Assembly (NCBI GenBank): GCA_024734495.1
Contig: JALMQS010000162.1
Span: 1,116,001-1,180,000 of the forward strand
Direction: 5' to 3'
Length of the DNA: 64,000 nt
Origin: Forficula auricularia
Lineage: Eukaryota > Arthropoda > Insecta > Dermaptera > Forficulidae
The first letter of the stretch is position 1, and every line of letters begins with the position of its first letter. A program made the position numbers and the translations under genes. A model generated the notes under the pieces. That model searched no databases. It was not told where the DNA came from and worked only from the letters and a program-made list of their open reading frames with translations. Below are positions 36,768-47,615 of the stretch, in pieces.

Positions 36768-38552
36768 GTAAGTAGAAATAGTGTGTGTGTGTGTGTGTGA
36801 ATGTGTGTTTTTAGTGAAAGTGAATATATTTTGAGGTTTCAATAGCTCAATTAATTCCTGACATGTCTAATTTTAAAATCAATATATTTCAGGACATTCA
36901 TTCTTTTTTACGCATCTATGTATATAATAATTTAATTTTTGATTTAGCAATTTTTTTTTTCTACAATTAATTTACTTTTATGATCCAAAGCTAGACAAGT
37001 GAATCAACGATTGAATGTGTTTGCGTGTGTGTTTGTGTGTGTGTTGTTAAAGTGAATATATTTTGTAGTTCTGATAACTCAATTATTTAACGACATATAT
37101 TTAATATGTTGACATAAATGTAATATTACTACAAAGTTTTGAGGCTGAACTTCAAAATTTGTTACAGTAAAATTATATAATAAATTTTTAACAGTGTATG
37201 GTATAATTTCAACTTATTAACAACTTTCCAATTTATGATGTTATATTTATAATATATTATTCTCACCCAAATCTCAAATTTGTTATAGATATTTTTCTAT
37301 GTATTTACCCTTAATAAGTACAGTGAAACTTCGATTAACAGATAGGGTGGGGACTGGGACCATGCTGTAATAGACGGATAAGAGAACACGTTAAACAACA
37401 ACCCACCACATTCATCGCATATGAACGAATGACAAAAATTTATATTTACCATTTGGAAATACACTGTATTTTATTTTACAGAATTAAACAATATACAATT
37501 TACAGTATAGTACATACTCTAGTATTGGGAACCTTGGTGGCTTAATTTCAATTTAGACCACTAGATAGAATTTCTAGGTTTTCCATGGGATACTTGGTAG
37601 ATATGTAGATTATTTTCAGCCCACAGTAGCTAGTTTCACTTTACATCACCAGATAGCGTATCGGAATTCTCAGTTTCGCAATATATAGTTACGTGGAAGT
37701 TGACAAAATCGTACCACTTAACAAATTATGCATAATATGTAAAGTTCTGATAAATCTGTCTGAGAAAGCTTAGCAATTTTGTAGAATACGGTACGATTTT
37801 TAAAACTTCACAGCAGTACTATTTCGAGTACCTACTGAGCAGATAATGTAAAAATAAATAAAATTTATCTGTTTTTAGAAGAGCCAATGCAACTACAATA
37901 TGATCAACATTTTATAGTAGACTTACCTATTTTTTTCAATTCGTTCTAAGAGCTTCTGTATATTACTTTTTTATTCTATTTTATATTAATTTGAAATAAA
38001 TATGAATTAGGTGGCATAAGTTGTTGATAGTAACCGTGAACAATTGATCCTAAGCGAAATTTCAATGTGTTAGAATTTTGTCAACTCCCCCCTACATACA
38101 TTAACTTACCCTCTAGACGTGCTACATATATACATATTGAAATTGTAAAATAGTCTGTAGGCTGACGGTTAAAAGTTTGATGGCCAATCGAAGTCCCACT
38201 AAATACTATATAACATATATCGTTGGGAATTAATATTATTAAATTATGTTACACCGCGATATTGGTCGCAGTTAGTTTATGTTTAACTACTTCTAAAGAA
38301 TAAAAAATATATGTTTTTATTCATCTTATTATTTTATTTTCGTAAAAGTATTTTTATTCGATATAAGTAATAAGTAATTCGTCCTGTTACAAAATGTTAC
38401 CATTTTCAAAATGTACGATACAATGATAAGATTTCGGACTCATAACTTCTGAATTAATGGTCCAAAATTCAGAAATAAATTGGCTCAAAGTTGGGGGGGG
38501 GGGGGGGTAAACAAATAAATTTTCTTTAGTTCTAGTGATTATGTTTCTTAAA
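36768..38552. other. Noncoding stretch with GT microsatellites and a possible pogo-type end
   Basis: GT repeats lie at 36780-36800 and 37021-37043. At 37321 TACAGTGAAACTTCGATTAA resembles a pogo/Tigger-type terminus next to a TA, but I find no opposite end. A G-run occurs near 38493-38507. Confidence 0.35.
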
Positions 38553-39020
38553 ACTAATGAAGTGAGACTTGTATTTTTCGGCTGTTTAAATAGATATAAT
38601 ATTAATAAAACAATTAGAGTGGATCTCTTTACTCAAGAGTATTTTGATTCAGTGACAATAAATAACACAATAAAAATAATTATAATTCATCAATAAAATA
38701 TGTCATAGTGGGGATTATTTTTAATTCTAGGGAATTATTTTTTGAATCGGGAAAAAATTTATTGCGTTATCTAGGAATTTTATTGATTGAGTAAAAAATG
38801 CTTTTATTTATTCTTAAATTAGGCGGGGGTCTGGCACAGCTTTACCAAATTACGGGACTTACTCCCCCTTGTATAATTATAACAAGAGGTAGTATATTTG
38901 TGTAAATCAACATTTCGTTGTTTGCGAACACACACTGCAAAATTAACGAAATTTGAAAAGACTACTGAGGCTTTACAAAAGTTTTCATTTTTATCTTTTA
39001 ACTTAATTTAAATTAAATTC
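38553..39020 (+). repeat. Dispersed repeat of about 480 bp, second orientation
   Basis: Inverted relative to 26140-26625 and about 12 kb away. Its GCGGGGGTCTGGCACAGCTT segment recurs at 42118-42140 beside the 100-N gap. Confidence 0.8.
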
Positions 39021-39185
39021 AATAGTGGCTGATAGAGGGGAGAACAGTTATTAACGGTTATAGGTTTATATTAATAAAATGCATCTTTTTGAAAAATTTC
39101 ACTTTTCAACCTCAAACTCTTCTCCCCATACTGAAATTTATAGAGAATTTACAAATTTTGAAAAAAATTATGTTTAAATAATTTT

Positions 39186-40132
39186 ACTTTACCATACAGG
39201 GTATGATCAACTATTGTAATCGTGCATGAAAAAAGTGGTTTTTTTCCTTCTTTTTTTCGAAATATCTCAAAAACAGCTGAAACTGTTATAATTAAAAAAA
39301 TTGGGCAAAACCATGGCATTTCGGTCTTCAAAAAAGCCCTAATAAGTGAACATCGAAAATATTATATTTTTTGAGATAATAATTGTTTTGTCAAAATGTC
39401 TGTTAGTCTGTGCGTTACCAAATTTTTGTGGACGAGCTAGATCAAAAATATCAAAACCAAATTTCACTCGTAGTTTTGGTGCATTGAGATTAAGAGCTTA
39501 TTAGATTTTGGTGGATATCGACCCAAAATTAAGGGGGGCTGAGGGGGGTTTAAATTTAAAAATCTAGGCTGTTTGAGCAAACTCAACCAAATTTTGAATA
39601 CATAATCAGTGGACCCCCAGAAGTCTAAAAATGCAAAAACTAACCTCCAAAATGGAGAGGGGGGCTGCAGGGTGACAAAATTAAAAAAAACTAGACCCTT
39701 GTACCAAACTCAACCAAATTTTGTATAAAATAGTTTTATTAAATATTAAATCCGCCTCCGTGGTGTAATGGTCAGAGTAACTGACTGGCAACCCGGAGGT
39801 CTCGGGTTCGATTCCCGGCTATACCCAGACATTTTTTCTGTAAGTATAGAGTCTGGTAATAAAAATTAAGTGGGAGATAAATTTATAGCGCGGAGAATTT
39901 ACCACTGCTCGAAGCCCCTAAAACCTTAGTAAATTGGATATTGAATTGTATCTAAGTTTCTGAGATTGGCTCATGATCCCGGCTTCTTTTCCTTTTACTC
40001 TGTTCTTTTCACGATGGAGGGGCCAGCCCATACAGACCTTTAGGGGATCCACCTTCTGGTGTATCTCCTTCTCACATCAATATCATTAAAAAAAAAAAAA
40101 TATAAGTGAGGGGCCAGGTTGTATGGTAAAGT
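39186..40132. mobile_element. Nonautonomous DNA element with ACTTTACCATAC inverted ends
   Basis: ACTTTACCATAC (39186-39197) and GTATGGTAAAGT (40121-40132) are perfect inverted repeats. The interior (39200-39740) matches the complement of about 54470-54970 and parts of 2881-3540, and carries a SINE insertion at 39752-40101. No transposase frame remains. Confidence 0.65.
39752..40101 (+). mobile_element. tRNA-derived SINE with poly(A) tail
   Basis: An A-box-like TGGTGTAATGGTCAGAGTAA (from 39761) and a perfect B box GGTTCGATTCC (39805-39815) form the tRNA-related head. A body of about 270 bases and an A13 tail (about 40088-40100) follow. The 5' and 3' acceptor strands do not pair, which separates it from a true tRNA gene. 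It lies inside the TIR element 39186-40132. Confidence 0.8.
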
Positions 40133-40830
40133 CAAGTGGATGACCAAATCAGAACATGTCAGTTTATTTTCAATTGCGAAATTTAATGTATGGGAAGATA
40201 AATTACTACATACTATCTTGGGTATATTTTTTCTCCCAATATATAATTTTATTAAGGCCACAATATCATTCCTATTAGTTGTAAACTTTGATAATTTAAT
40301 GTATATTTATTGATAAGTGATAAACGATAATACAAATTAATATTTCATCTCTGAGTGAAAGACCACCCCTCATATGCATGGTATCAATCACTGTTGGAAA
40401 TTAGCAACACATTGCAGTCCATCTTGCCTGCCAATGGATGGATTCCAATCAAATCACAATTAATCGAGTAGGTCCCAATAGGTCCGCTTAATTCCCTGAC
40501 ATTATTTCCCTACTATTTGAATCATCTATCTAACTATCAATCCATTCAATCGAATCATTAATCATTGTTCATTTCATTTCGATTTGTTCATTCAAAACAA
40601 AAGACATTCAAATTCAATTGAATGAATACTTTGGAAAATTGAAGGAAAAAGTGAAAATTTTTGTATATATTCTGCAAATTTTGTTGATATGGTAGATAAT
40701 TTATGTCAAATTTAATGGAAAATATTATAGTTATAGTATGCCTAGAGTAGGTAATAAAGTTGATGATTCACAAAGGGAAATCAAAGAGACATCTGCTTTG
40801 ATGTCAATAAACATATAGATAGATATAATA
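40133..40830. other. Noncoding stretch
   Basis: AT-rich with no gene; from 40738 a diverged member of the GAGTAG repeat (GCCTAGAGTAGGTAATAAAG) appears. Confidence 0.45.
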
Positions 40831-40831
40831 T

Positions 40832-41115
40832 ATGTTGCAGTAAAAACCAGTTTTTAGTAAGAACAGGCTCCTACTAATTAAAACGCATTTCACTGAATAC
40901 CTTTGTGGCAACTAGAGTTTACTGTTGTTGGTTGAGTTTGGTTCAAAGGTCTAGAATCTTCATTTCTGACCTTCCCCCTCATTTTGGGTAAAATGAAGAT
41001 TCTAGACCATTGACCAAACTCAACCAACATCAGTAATTGCCACAAAGGTATTCAATAAAACGCGTTTTAACTAGCAAGAACCCGTACTTACTAAAAACGG
41101 ATTTTTACTGCAATA
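40832..41115. mobile_element. Palindromic element (TTGCAGTAAAAACC ends), copy 2
   Basis: The same arms as 32727-33137 but with the central part shortened; the arms meet at about 40985. Confidence 0.75.
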
Positions 41116-41120
41116 TATAC

Positions 41121-41369
41121 AAATCTTCTATAGAACAATCTTAAAAACGTATATTTCAAAACCAAACGTTTCGAGAGAAATTTTCCTTTATCAATGGAAA
41201 TTTTTCAAAAAAAGAAAAAAATGTTGCTTTCTCTATTGTTTAGAAAAAAAAAAAATTTTTAATTTTTTTATTTTTATTTTTGAAAAATTTCCATTGATAA
41301 TTGGAGAATTTCTTCCGAAATGTTTGGGTTTGAAATATACTTTTTTAAGATTGTTACATAAAAGATTTG
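41121..41369. mobile_element. Palindromic element with CGAAACG-type arms
   Basis: Arms AATCTTCTATAGAACAATC (left) and its diverged complement (right) enclose ACCAAACGTTTCGAGAG and its partner. The minus-strand CGAAACGTTTGG echoes the Penelope-like termini seen elsewhere, but no CTGANGA box is preserved. Confidence 0.5.
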
Positions 41370-42084
41370 TATTTTTTTAATATTTTAAATACAATCAATA
41401 AATATTTTTTTCTTTTTTTATATATAGGTATATATATATTGGCTATAATTTATTTGTATAGAGACTATATGGTTTCAAAGGTTTGACCTTCATAGTTAAT
41501 CTTTTTAATTCGAAATATTCTACCAATTATTGCCATCAGTCTTTGTAATTAGAAATATTCTACCTGTTATGGGCATAAACAAACTTTCTATGAGCTTAGG
41601 TTTTTATGCCATTCAAAGGCACATAAAAATGATAAAAACAGAAAAAAAAACTTCGATTGAAAGTGATTTTTTCTTTACGTTTTTCATATTAAAGAATAGG
41701 CAAAAAATAAATTAATTAAATTTTTGGTGTAAATTCTATATCTACAATAATCCGGCTGCTCCGCGTATCTAGTAATATATTGTTTCATTTATTTTTTTGC
41801 TTTTCTAATTTAGGCAGCGATTTCATTCTATCCCCTGGGATCCCTTTACTTAAGCCAAAATTTGATAAGTTTTAGCAAATCCCAGGACAGATTTAAAAGT
41901 TTACCCGACTTGAATCTAATCCAGTCTAATATACTAAACCACAAACGCTCAAGTACATTCTAGGATATCTCCATTTTAGGCTCGAGTGTGACTAATTAGT
42001 TAATTTACTGAGTTTCTAAACACTTCGCATATATCAATTCTAATTCTCTATTAATTCAAAAATCTCAAATTTTCACTTTCACTT
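41370..42084. other. Noncoding stretch
   Basis: No gene or element boundary is recognised. Confidence 0.45.
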
Positions 42085-42144
42085 AACTATCAACCCTTTT
42101 TATTTATTCTTAAATTAGGCGGGGGTCTGGCACAGCTTTACCAA

Positions 42145-42244
42145 NNNNNNNNNNNNNNNNNNNNNNNNNNNNNNNNNNNNNNNNNNNNNNNNNNNNNNNN
42201 NNNNNNNNNNNNNNNNNNNNNNNNNNNNNNNNNNNNNNNNNNNN
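42145..42244. other. Assembly gap (100 N)
   Basis: A scaffold gap of the conventional 100-N length. The left border (42085-42144) is a copy of the 38553-39020 repeat. Upstream exons of the epoxide hydrolase could lie in the gap or beyond it. Confidence 0.99.
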
Positions 42245-42441
42245 GGGAAGTCGACAAACGCGTGCTACATGCAAAGCATGCTTTGGGGGAATTATTGACC
42301 CTTGCTTGGCCCCGTTCTACACTCTACGATGTCTCACCTTTATATGTATCTTTATTCACACTAATCATTGTGAGCACTATCTATTCTCTATTTTCTTTCC
42401 TGCGTTAACCGCCACGCAGCTCACCTTCTATCTATATGTAT

Positions 42442-43095
42442 ATACGAGCTTTACGTGCGTGCCTTCGGCACGCCCTCGAAGCTCGGCCCTCCGGGCTGGT
42501 GCCATGGCGGGCAACGTCTCGGTCTAAAAATTTTATTCCTCTTAAAAAACCACACTCCAAATGTATACCGGTAAACTACCGAATATACATCGTCTCTTAA
42601 AAGTTTCGCCTCTTTAACTTTTGAGTGGCGAGGGGGGGGGAAGGAATAATGATCAATATATTTAATGTTTCTTAATTCAAAATGAATTGGAGTCTTTCAT
42701 TTCAAAATTCGAGTCCAAATTAGAAATTAGAATTTCAAATTTGCCTGATTAATGAAAATCGATTGGAGCCGCGCTGACAATTATATTTCAAATTTGCCTC
42801 GTTAATTAATATATATTTAATATTTCTTAATTTAAAATCTATTGGTGTTTTTTCATTTTCATTCGAGTTCAAATGAATACAATATTATCTCGACACAAAG
42901 TCCAAATCAAAAATATCTAGTTTTAGTAAGAGAAATCAAGATAGAAATATTAATGTCGCAATGGAGTAATCGGTAGAGCCAATGACTATAGTTCAAGAGT
43001 TCGTCGGTTCGATTCTAGGCAAGAGCGTAATTTTTTTAGAGAAATTTCTCTATGCGTTGTTACAAATTAATCTAGATGAATATTATATAGTATTC
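42442..43095 (+). mobile_element. Nonautonomous hairpin-rich element (family Z), simple copy
   Basis: It starts CGAGCTTTACGTGCGTGCC followed by the hairpin CGTGCCTTCGGCACG, and ends near TTATATAGTATTCTG. It includes a tRNA-like stretch at 42952-43025 with GGTTCGATTCT. No protein is encoded. It serves as the uninterrupted reference for the heavily invaded copy at 51155-53613. I use family Z only as a local label. Confidence 0.7.
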
Positions 43096-43133
43096 TGATA
43101 AATACAAGGTTTTTGGTTCAGCATATCTCTCTT

Positions 43134-43487
43134 TTATTCGCCTAGCAGAGACAGTTGTTTTAGTCCTACTGTTTCTGCATTTCCGCACCCTGCTCTCCCC
43201 CGCAAATCAAACCCCTGAATCATCCCCCAGCGACGATTCACCAAGGATGCCTTATGTACCCCATAGTTGGGGTTCCATATTACACTGCAGTATTCAAGTT
43301 TACTTCTCACGAGAGCAACGAACAAGCATTTGAGGGCATCTATGTTTCGAAAGGATGGGATCATCCGCGTGATGAAACCCAAGGTTTTACGAGCTTTATT
43401 AACAATGTTATTTATGTCTGGGAAGAATGTCAATTTAGTATCGAAGATCACACCCAAGTCCCTAATATTATCAACACTTAGTATAAC
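43134..43487 (-). pseudogene. Non-LTR retrotransposon reverse transcriptase fragment
   Basis: Reading the minus strand from about 43487, the peptide runs DNIRDLGVIFDTKLTF, then KARKTLGFITRM, ALVRSKLEYCSVIWNP. This pattern (LGV-x-D-x-L-x-F; LGFI-x-R; VRS-x-LEY-x-SV-x-WNP) belongs to the C-terminal side of the reverse transcriptase/thumb region of Jockey/CR1/R1-type LINEs. The upstream catalytic part is absent, and after about codon 68 of the 107-aa frame the sequence no longer looks LINE-like. It is a dead fragment in the intron or flank before the epoxide hydrolase exon. Confidence 0.75.
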
Positions 43488-43569
43488 TTATAACACAATG
43501 TATGATATTAACGATTACAGAATTAAATTTAATATAATAAATAAATAATATTTTTTTTTATTTTCACAG

Positions 43570-43783
43570 AATTCCAACTAAAGTTGCCACCATATGTGCT
43601 CAATTTCCACGTGATTTACCTTTTGCAATTTTACCAAAATTTATACTAAACGATAAATTTCATAATCTTATTGAAATTCCGGAAATGCCCGATGGAGGAC
43701 ATTTTGCAGCAATGGAACAACCAAAATTATTATCAGAAAATATTTATAAATCAATTGATAAAATGATCCAATTGACAAATTGA
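43570..43783 (+). CDS. Juvenile hormone / microsomal epoxide hydrolase, terminal exon
   Basis: A pyrimidine-rich tract and TTTTCACAG give a strong 3' splice site. The exon begins with the last base of a split codon and then reads IPTKVATICAQFPRDL, PKFILNDKF, and MPDGGHFAAMEQPKLLSENI before TGA at 43781. The GGHFAAMEQPKLL segment is the hallmark of the C-terminus of microsomal epoxide hydrolases, including insect juvenile hormone epoxide hydrolase; its His is the catalytic base of the Asp-His-Glu triad in this alpha/beta-hydrolase family. These ER-membrane enzymes hydrate epoxides, in insects the juvenile hormone epoxide. I found no upstream exons; the gene is interrupted upstream by repeats, a LINE fragment and the N gap. 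The 70 codons show no lesion. Confidence 0.85.
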
Positions 43784-43839
43784 TTGTCGGAAGAATTAAT
43801 TAATGAATGTAAGTAATTATGTAACTAAGCAATTTTACA

Positions 43840-43845
43840 AATAAA
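43840..43845 (+). promoter_or_regulatory. Poly(A) signal of the epoxide hydrolase
   Basis: AATAAA lies 57 bases after the stop codon, in an AT-rich context consistent with a short 3' UTR. Confidence 0.55.
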
Positions 43846-43968
43846 GTAAAATGTTATTATCAGAATCAATGTTATGACGTCAGAGATCAGTTTTAAAACA
43901 ATTTTTAAAAATTCCCATTTGAAATTTTCAAATAAACACAAAAAGATTAAAAATAGTCTCTCTTAAAT

Positions 43969-44230
43969 TACATAGAAGGAATAAATTAAAACACAGAGCT
44001 TTTATTAACTGATCCAGACGTTTCGTCAATTTATTTTGACTTCCTCAGTGCCTCATTTTATCACTTTTTGTCAAAAACGGTTTCTACTTTACTACTTAGT
44101 CTTATAGTAAAAACTGTTTTTGACAAAAAGTGATAAAATGAGCCACCGAGGAAGTCAAAATAAATAGACGAAACGTCTGGATCAGTTAATAAAAGCTCTG
44201 TGTTTTAATTTATTCCTTCTATGTAATTTA
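43969..44230. mobile_element. Palindromic Penelope-like repeat, near-perfect arms
   Basis: The ends ACATAGAAGGAATAAATTAA and complement close a 260-bp foldback. The plus strand carries CCGAGGAAGTC ... GACGAAACGTCTGG (about 44143-44182); the minus strand carries the same block with CTGAGGAAGTC. The long complementary stretch around ACTACTTAGT suggests a head-to-head fusion of two termini. It lies about 190 bp after the epoxide hydrolase stop. Confidence 0.7.
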
Positions 44231-44234
44231 GTAA

Positions 44235-44485
44235 TTTTAGGTACCTGGCCACCGAGCGATGCTCGGCAAATTTTTGCTTCAGTTAATAGCTATATATTAA
44301 TCCCCGAAACCCCCTACGCCCCTCGGACCCCCATAACTTCATCCTCCCCTGCACCCCCTCCCGCGAAACCCCGAACCTCCCTCCAGAACCCCCCCCCACC
44401 ACCACTGAACCCCACCTCCTGCATCCCCACATCTACCTAAGTTTTTGCATTTCTAGCCTTCAGTGGTCCACAGATTATGTTAGGT
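44235..44485 (-). repeat. G-rich hairpin-ended repeat, copy 3
   Basis: On the plus strand GGTACCTGGCCACCGAGCGA leads into a perfect hairpin (CCGAGC-GAT-GCTCGG), then a C-rich tract to about 44440 and TTTTTGCATTTCTAG. This is the complement of copies 18383 and 22262. Confidence 0.65.
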
Positions 44486-45235
44486 ATATAAATAAATACG
44501 GTATAATTATTTTTTTTAATTAAATAACAATTTTTCAGTTCATCAATTAAATTGTCAAATTAATATTTGTGGGATTTATAACTCGATTTTTAATCAATTA
44601 AATTGCCCAACCAACCAATTATTTTAAATAAATTAATGTATACATTGTATTTTAGCTTCGACTCCGGAGATTACTTCTCCACCATCGAGTGTCCTTGATC
44701 ATCTTTTTAGTCCTTGTTTTTAATAAGAGGAAAAACAAATTAAAGAAAAAAAACACTTTTCCGATAATTATTCCAATTCCATATTTCTCCCCAATTCCAT
44801 CCAATCAATTAAATTGTCCATAATAATAATAATAATAAATTTTATTGAACCAATTATTTTACATGCATTAGCGTATACATTTTATTTGAGCTTCGACTTC
44901 GGAGATTACATCCCCACCATCGACTGTTCTTGATCTTCTCGTGATTGCGATAATGTTTTTAGTCCGTGTTTGTAGTAAGAGGAAAAATTTACGAAATAAA
45001 AAAACCTCTTTGCCGTTATTTATAAAAGAAAGGAAAGAATCAGAGGAAAATGATGATGCTATGATGAAAGATGAGCGTTAGGTCCTGTAGAGTTCCAGTA
45101 TTAGGGGGTTTAGACTAGTTTGGGTCTTTTGTTTGAACCGATTGGTAATGTCGCTTAGGTTATCCAACAATCTCTGCATTCCTAGACCGACTAGAATTAA
45201 ATTGCCCATGATACCAATTATTTTACATTAATTAA

Positions 45236-46290
45236 TTTTTAAAAATCCGACTACCCGGCGGCCAGAGCGGCCGCTGAGTCGGTCACATGCATTCGGAGGT
45301 TAGCTTGGGCCGAACGAGTCTTGCGTAAGTTCGGCGGCGTGGAGGGTGTTGCGGCTTACTGGCGCGAGAACTTATACGGTAGTGTCGATGGCCGGGATTT
45401 GGAGATGTGCGCGGGAGCAAAGAACTCATATAATTGGATGCTGCGCCCAGGAGTAATCAAAAACAATACTTTTATAGAATTTTGTAGGCTGAGATCGGGG
45501 TCCCTTCCTTCAGCCGTAAGAACCAGCAGGGGAAGACGGCCGGAGGGGCCCCCGATGTGCCGGGCTGGGTGCAGACGAACTGAGACAACCGCGCACATTA
45601 TCCAATGTTGTGATAGGACCGCGGATGGGCGGGTTAAGAGGCATGACGCTGTGGTACGATGTCTGGCCGACGATTTGATCAAAAAGGGAATGCGTGTCGA
45701 GTTGGAGTACTTGTACTCCAGCTCGGCGGGCAATAGAAAGCCAGACATCGTGGCAAAGGATGCGGCGGGGGTGGTGTGGGTTTTGGACGTCCAGATCGTC
45801 TCCGCGCTTGCAGGACTGGGTGTTGCCCACCGAAACAAAATAGAAAAATATAGGGGCAACTCCAGTCTGGTAGATAATATTGCGGAGCGATTTGGCGTCG
45901 GGGCGGGCTCGGTCAGGGTCGAGGCCATCACACTCTCGTGGAAGGGAGTGTGGTGGCATAAAGCGGTGGAGTCCCTCATCGCCCTGGGTATATCCCAAAA
46001 AACAATAAACGATTTGACATATAGGGCGATGAGGGGATCTCTTCTTAATTTTTACACTTTCGGCAGAAGAACATGGAGATCGGGTGGCGTATGATTATTT
46101 TTTGTGAATAAAAAAAAAAGAAATGTGAAATGTGAGCCAGGATTAATCCTGGCTCTCTCAGCCACCCGCTCTGAATCTGAATTAATTTGTTCTGAAGCCG
46201 AAAGTGTGAAGGATTTGTGGGTAAATTTGTGTAATAATCTTGGATTTTCTTGTAAGAGGCGGCCCGCTCCTCGGAGGCCCAATAAATAAA
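45236..46290 (+). mobile_element. 5'-truncated R2-clade non-LTR retrotransposon, copy 1
   Basis: The left junction follows TTACATTAATTAAT and the right junction precedes TATACATTGTATTTTTGCTT. The uninterrupted site is visible at about 46510-46545 in a sister repeat, so both ends are well placed. The 3' UTR (46095-46280) ends in AATAAATAAAA. R2 elements normally insert at one fixed site in 28S rDNA, and this copy does not. Confidence 0.88.
45243..46094 (+). CDS. R2-type ORF, C-terminal zinc knuckle and restriction-like endonuclease
   Basis: The open frame begins at the truncation (no native start) and codes for 283 residues. Around residues 106-123 is a Cys-x3-Cys-x7-His-x4-Cys knuckle (CRAGCRRTETTAHIIQCC). 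From about residue 166 KPDIVAKDAAGVVWVLDVQI gives the PD ... D catalytic core of the R2 restriction-like endonuclease, followed by KIEKY (about 199-203). In R2 this domain nicks target DNA for target-primed reverse transcription; the reverse transcriptase, fingers and N-terminal DNA-binding motifs are missing here. The frame is intact to the stop at 46092-46094 and far more GC-rich than its surroundings. Long frames on the opposite strand are shadows of its codon usage. Confidence 0.9.
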   Translation, partial: KSDYPAARAAAESVTCIRRLAWAERVLRKFGGVEGVAAYWRENLYGSVDGRDLEMCAGAKNSYNWMLRPGVIKNNTFIEFCRLRSGSLPSAVRTSRGRRPEGPPMCRAGCRRTETTAHIIQCCDRTADGRVKRHDAVVRCLADDLIKKGMRVELEYLYSSSAGNRKPDIVAKDAAGVVWVLDVQIVSALAGLGVAHRNKIEKYRGNSSLVDNIAERFGVGAGSVRVEAITLSWKGVWWHKAVESLIALGISQKTINDLTYRAMRGSLLNFYTFGRRTWRSGGV

Positions 46291-46740
46291 ATATACATTG
46301 TATTTTTGCTTCGATTCCGGAGATTACTTCTCCACCATCGAGTGTCCTTATTCATCTTTAGTCCTTGTTTTTAATAAGAGAAAAAATCTAATTAGATAAA
46401 AAAACTCTTTTCCGATAATTATTTCAATTCCATTATTCCCCAATCAAGTCAATTGGTTGATCCTCCAATCCATCCATCGCCATTAAATTGCCCAATTTAT
46501 TAAACCAATTATTTTACATTAATTAATGTATACATTGTATTTTTGCTTCGATTCCGGAGATTACTTCTCCACCATCGAGTGTCCTTATTCATCTTTAGTC
46601 CTTGTTTTAAATAAGAGGAAAAATCTAATTAGATAAAAAAAAACTCTTTTCCGATAATTATTTCAATTCCATTATTCCCCAATCAAGTCGATTGGTTCAT
46701 CCTCCAATCCATCCATCGCCATTAAATTGCCCAACTTTTA

Positions 46741-47060
46741 ATATAATTTTTAATAATATAATGTAATAATCTTATTGTGAGATATAAAATTAAAAAACCA
46801 ATTATTTATTAAAAGGAAATTAAATAAAAATGTAAATAAACATTTTGATCGAGACAACCACCTGTGAATAATTATTTCAATTAATAAAAAATCCATCAAA
46901 AACAACTTAGCCGAAGATGAGACCGTGACAGATGACAGATCGAATGTCCAACACAAAACCCTCCTAACCCGTGAATTTCATCCAAATCGTTAGAGCCGTT
47001 TTCGAGAACCCGACCGGATATATATATGCAAACTTTGCTCGTTTATAATAATAAGATTAT
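46741..47060 (+). repeat. LINE-like 3' end segment
   Basis: Ends with ATCCAAATCGTTAGAGCCGT, TTTCGAGAACCCG, a short TA run and TTTGCTCGTTTATAATAATA, the same ordered motifs as 58320-58420 and the minus strand of 21570-21800. No protein coding survives. Confidence 0.5.
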
Positions 47061-47615
47061 ACTAAATTAGGTATAGATTTTAAATTTAAATTATATATCC
47101 TCACACACACAATTATCACTTAACATTTTTACATGGTTAGAATTTCTAAAATAGAATGAATTTATTGAAATAATAATAATTATTATTGCTATTATTTGTT
47201 ACAGTGATACTTTGAGCGACTGCTGTGACAATCTTATTTTGGCTCTTAGAATAGACCCGTATGCAAATAATTGAAATTGTACAATACTCAAGGACAGGAG
47301 ACGCAAAATAAAATTTCTCAAGATTTCATTAAGGTTGCTCGGACAGTTGGTGGTACCCCGCAAGTCAAAATAAAATCTAAATTTTTTTCGGCTAAAATTA
47401 AAAATTTTAACACATAAATTATTTATTTTAATTTAGATGTTAGTTAACATCATTTTTAATCGAATGTATGAAATAATTTAATTAATAATATAACAAATAA
47501 ATGTTTTTTACTTGAGTCACGTGATTTATTCATTTTTAAGTGAAGCGGACTGATATTTTGAATATTTACAAAACCCTGGAACAGAAAGTTTTTTTTTTTT
47601 TACATCACCTACGAT

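Larger units (their letters stand above)
44560..46740 (+). repeat. Cluster of a repeat unit with GATTCCGGAGATTACTTCTC
   Basis: Four copies of a unit reading TTATTTTACATTAATTAATG, TATACATTGTATTTTTGCTT, CGGAGATTACTTCTCCACCA and ATCGAGTGTCCTT occur at about 44630-44760, 44865-45000, 46291-46470 (with its 5' part before 45236) and 46500-46730; another lies at 57870-58060. The third unit is split by the R2-clade insertion. No coding content. Confidence 0.7.

Noticed and set aside
39752..39825. Possible tRNA gene
   Set aside because: Good A and B boxes but no pairing of the acceptor ends and a poly(A) tail further on; it is a SINE.
43254..43548. Two plus-strand frames (75 and 93 codons) beside the epoxide hydrolase exon, considered as upstream exons
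   Set aside because: They are antisense to the LINE reverse transcriptase fragment and have no hydrolase motif.
45356..45998. Minus-strand frames of 207 and 162 codons over the R2-type ORF, and their twins at 51487-52162
   Set aside because: Shadows of a GC-rich coding sequence; the plus-strand frame has the zinc knuckle and endonuclease motifs.
46052..46289. Short frames on both strands in the R2 3' UTR (also 52216-52453)
   Set aside because: They lie after the stop codon in the conserved 3' UTR, have no domain, and are identical only because the element copies are.
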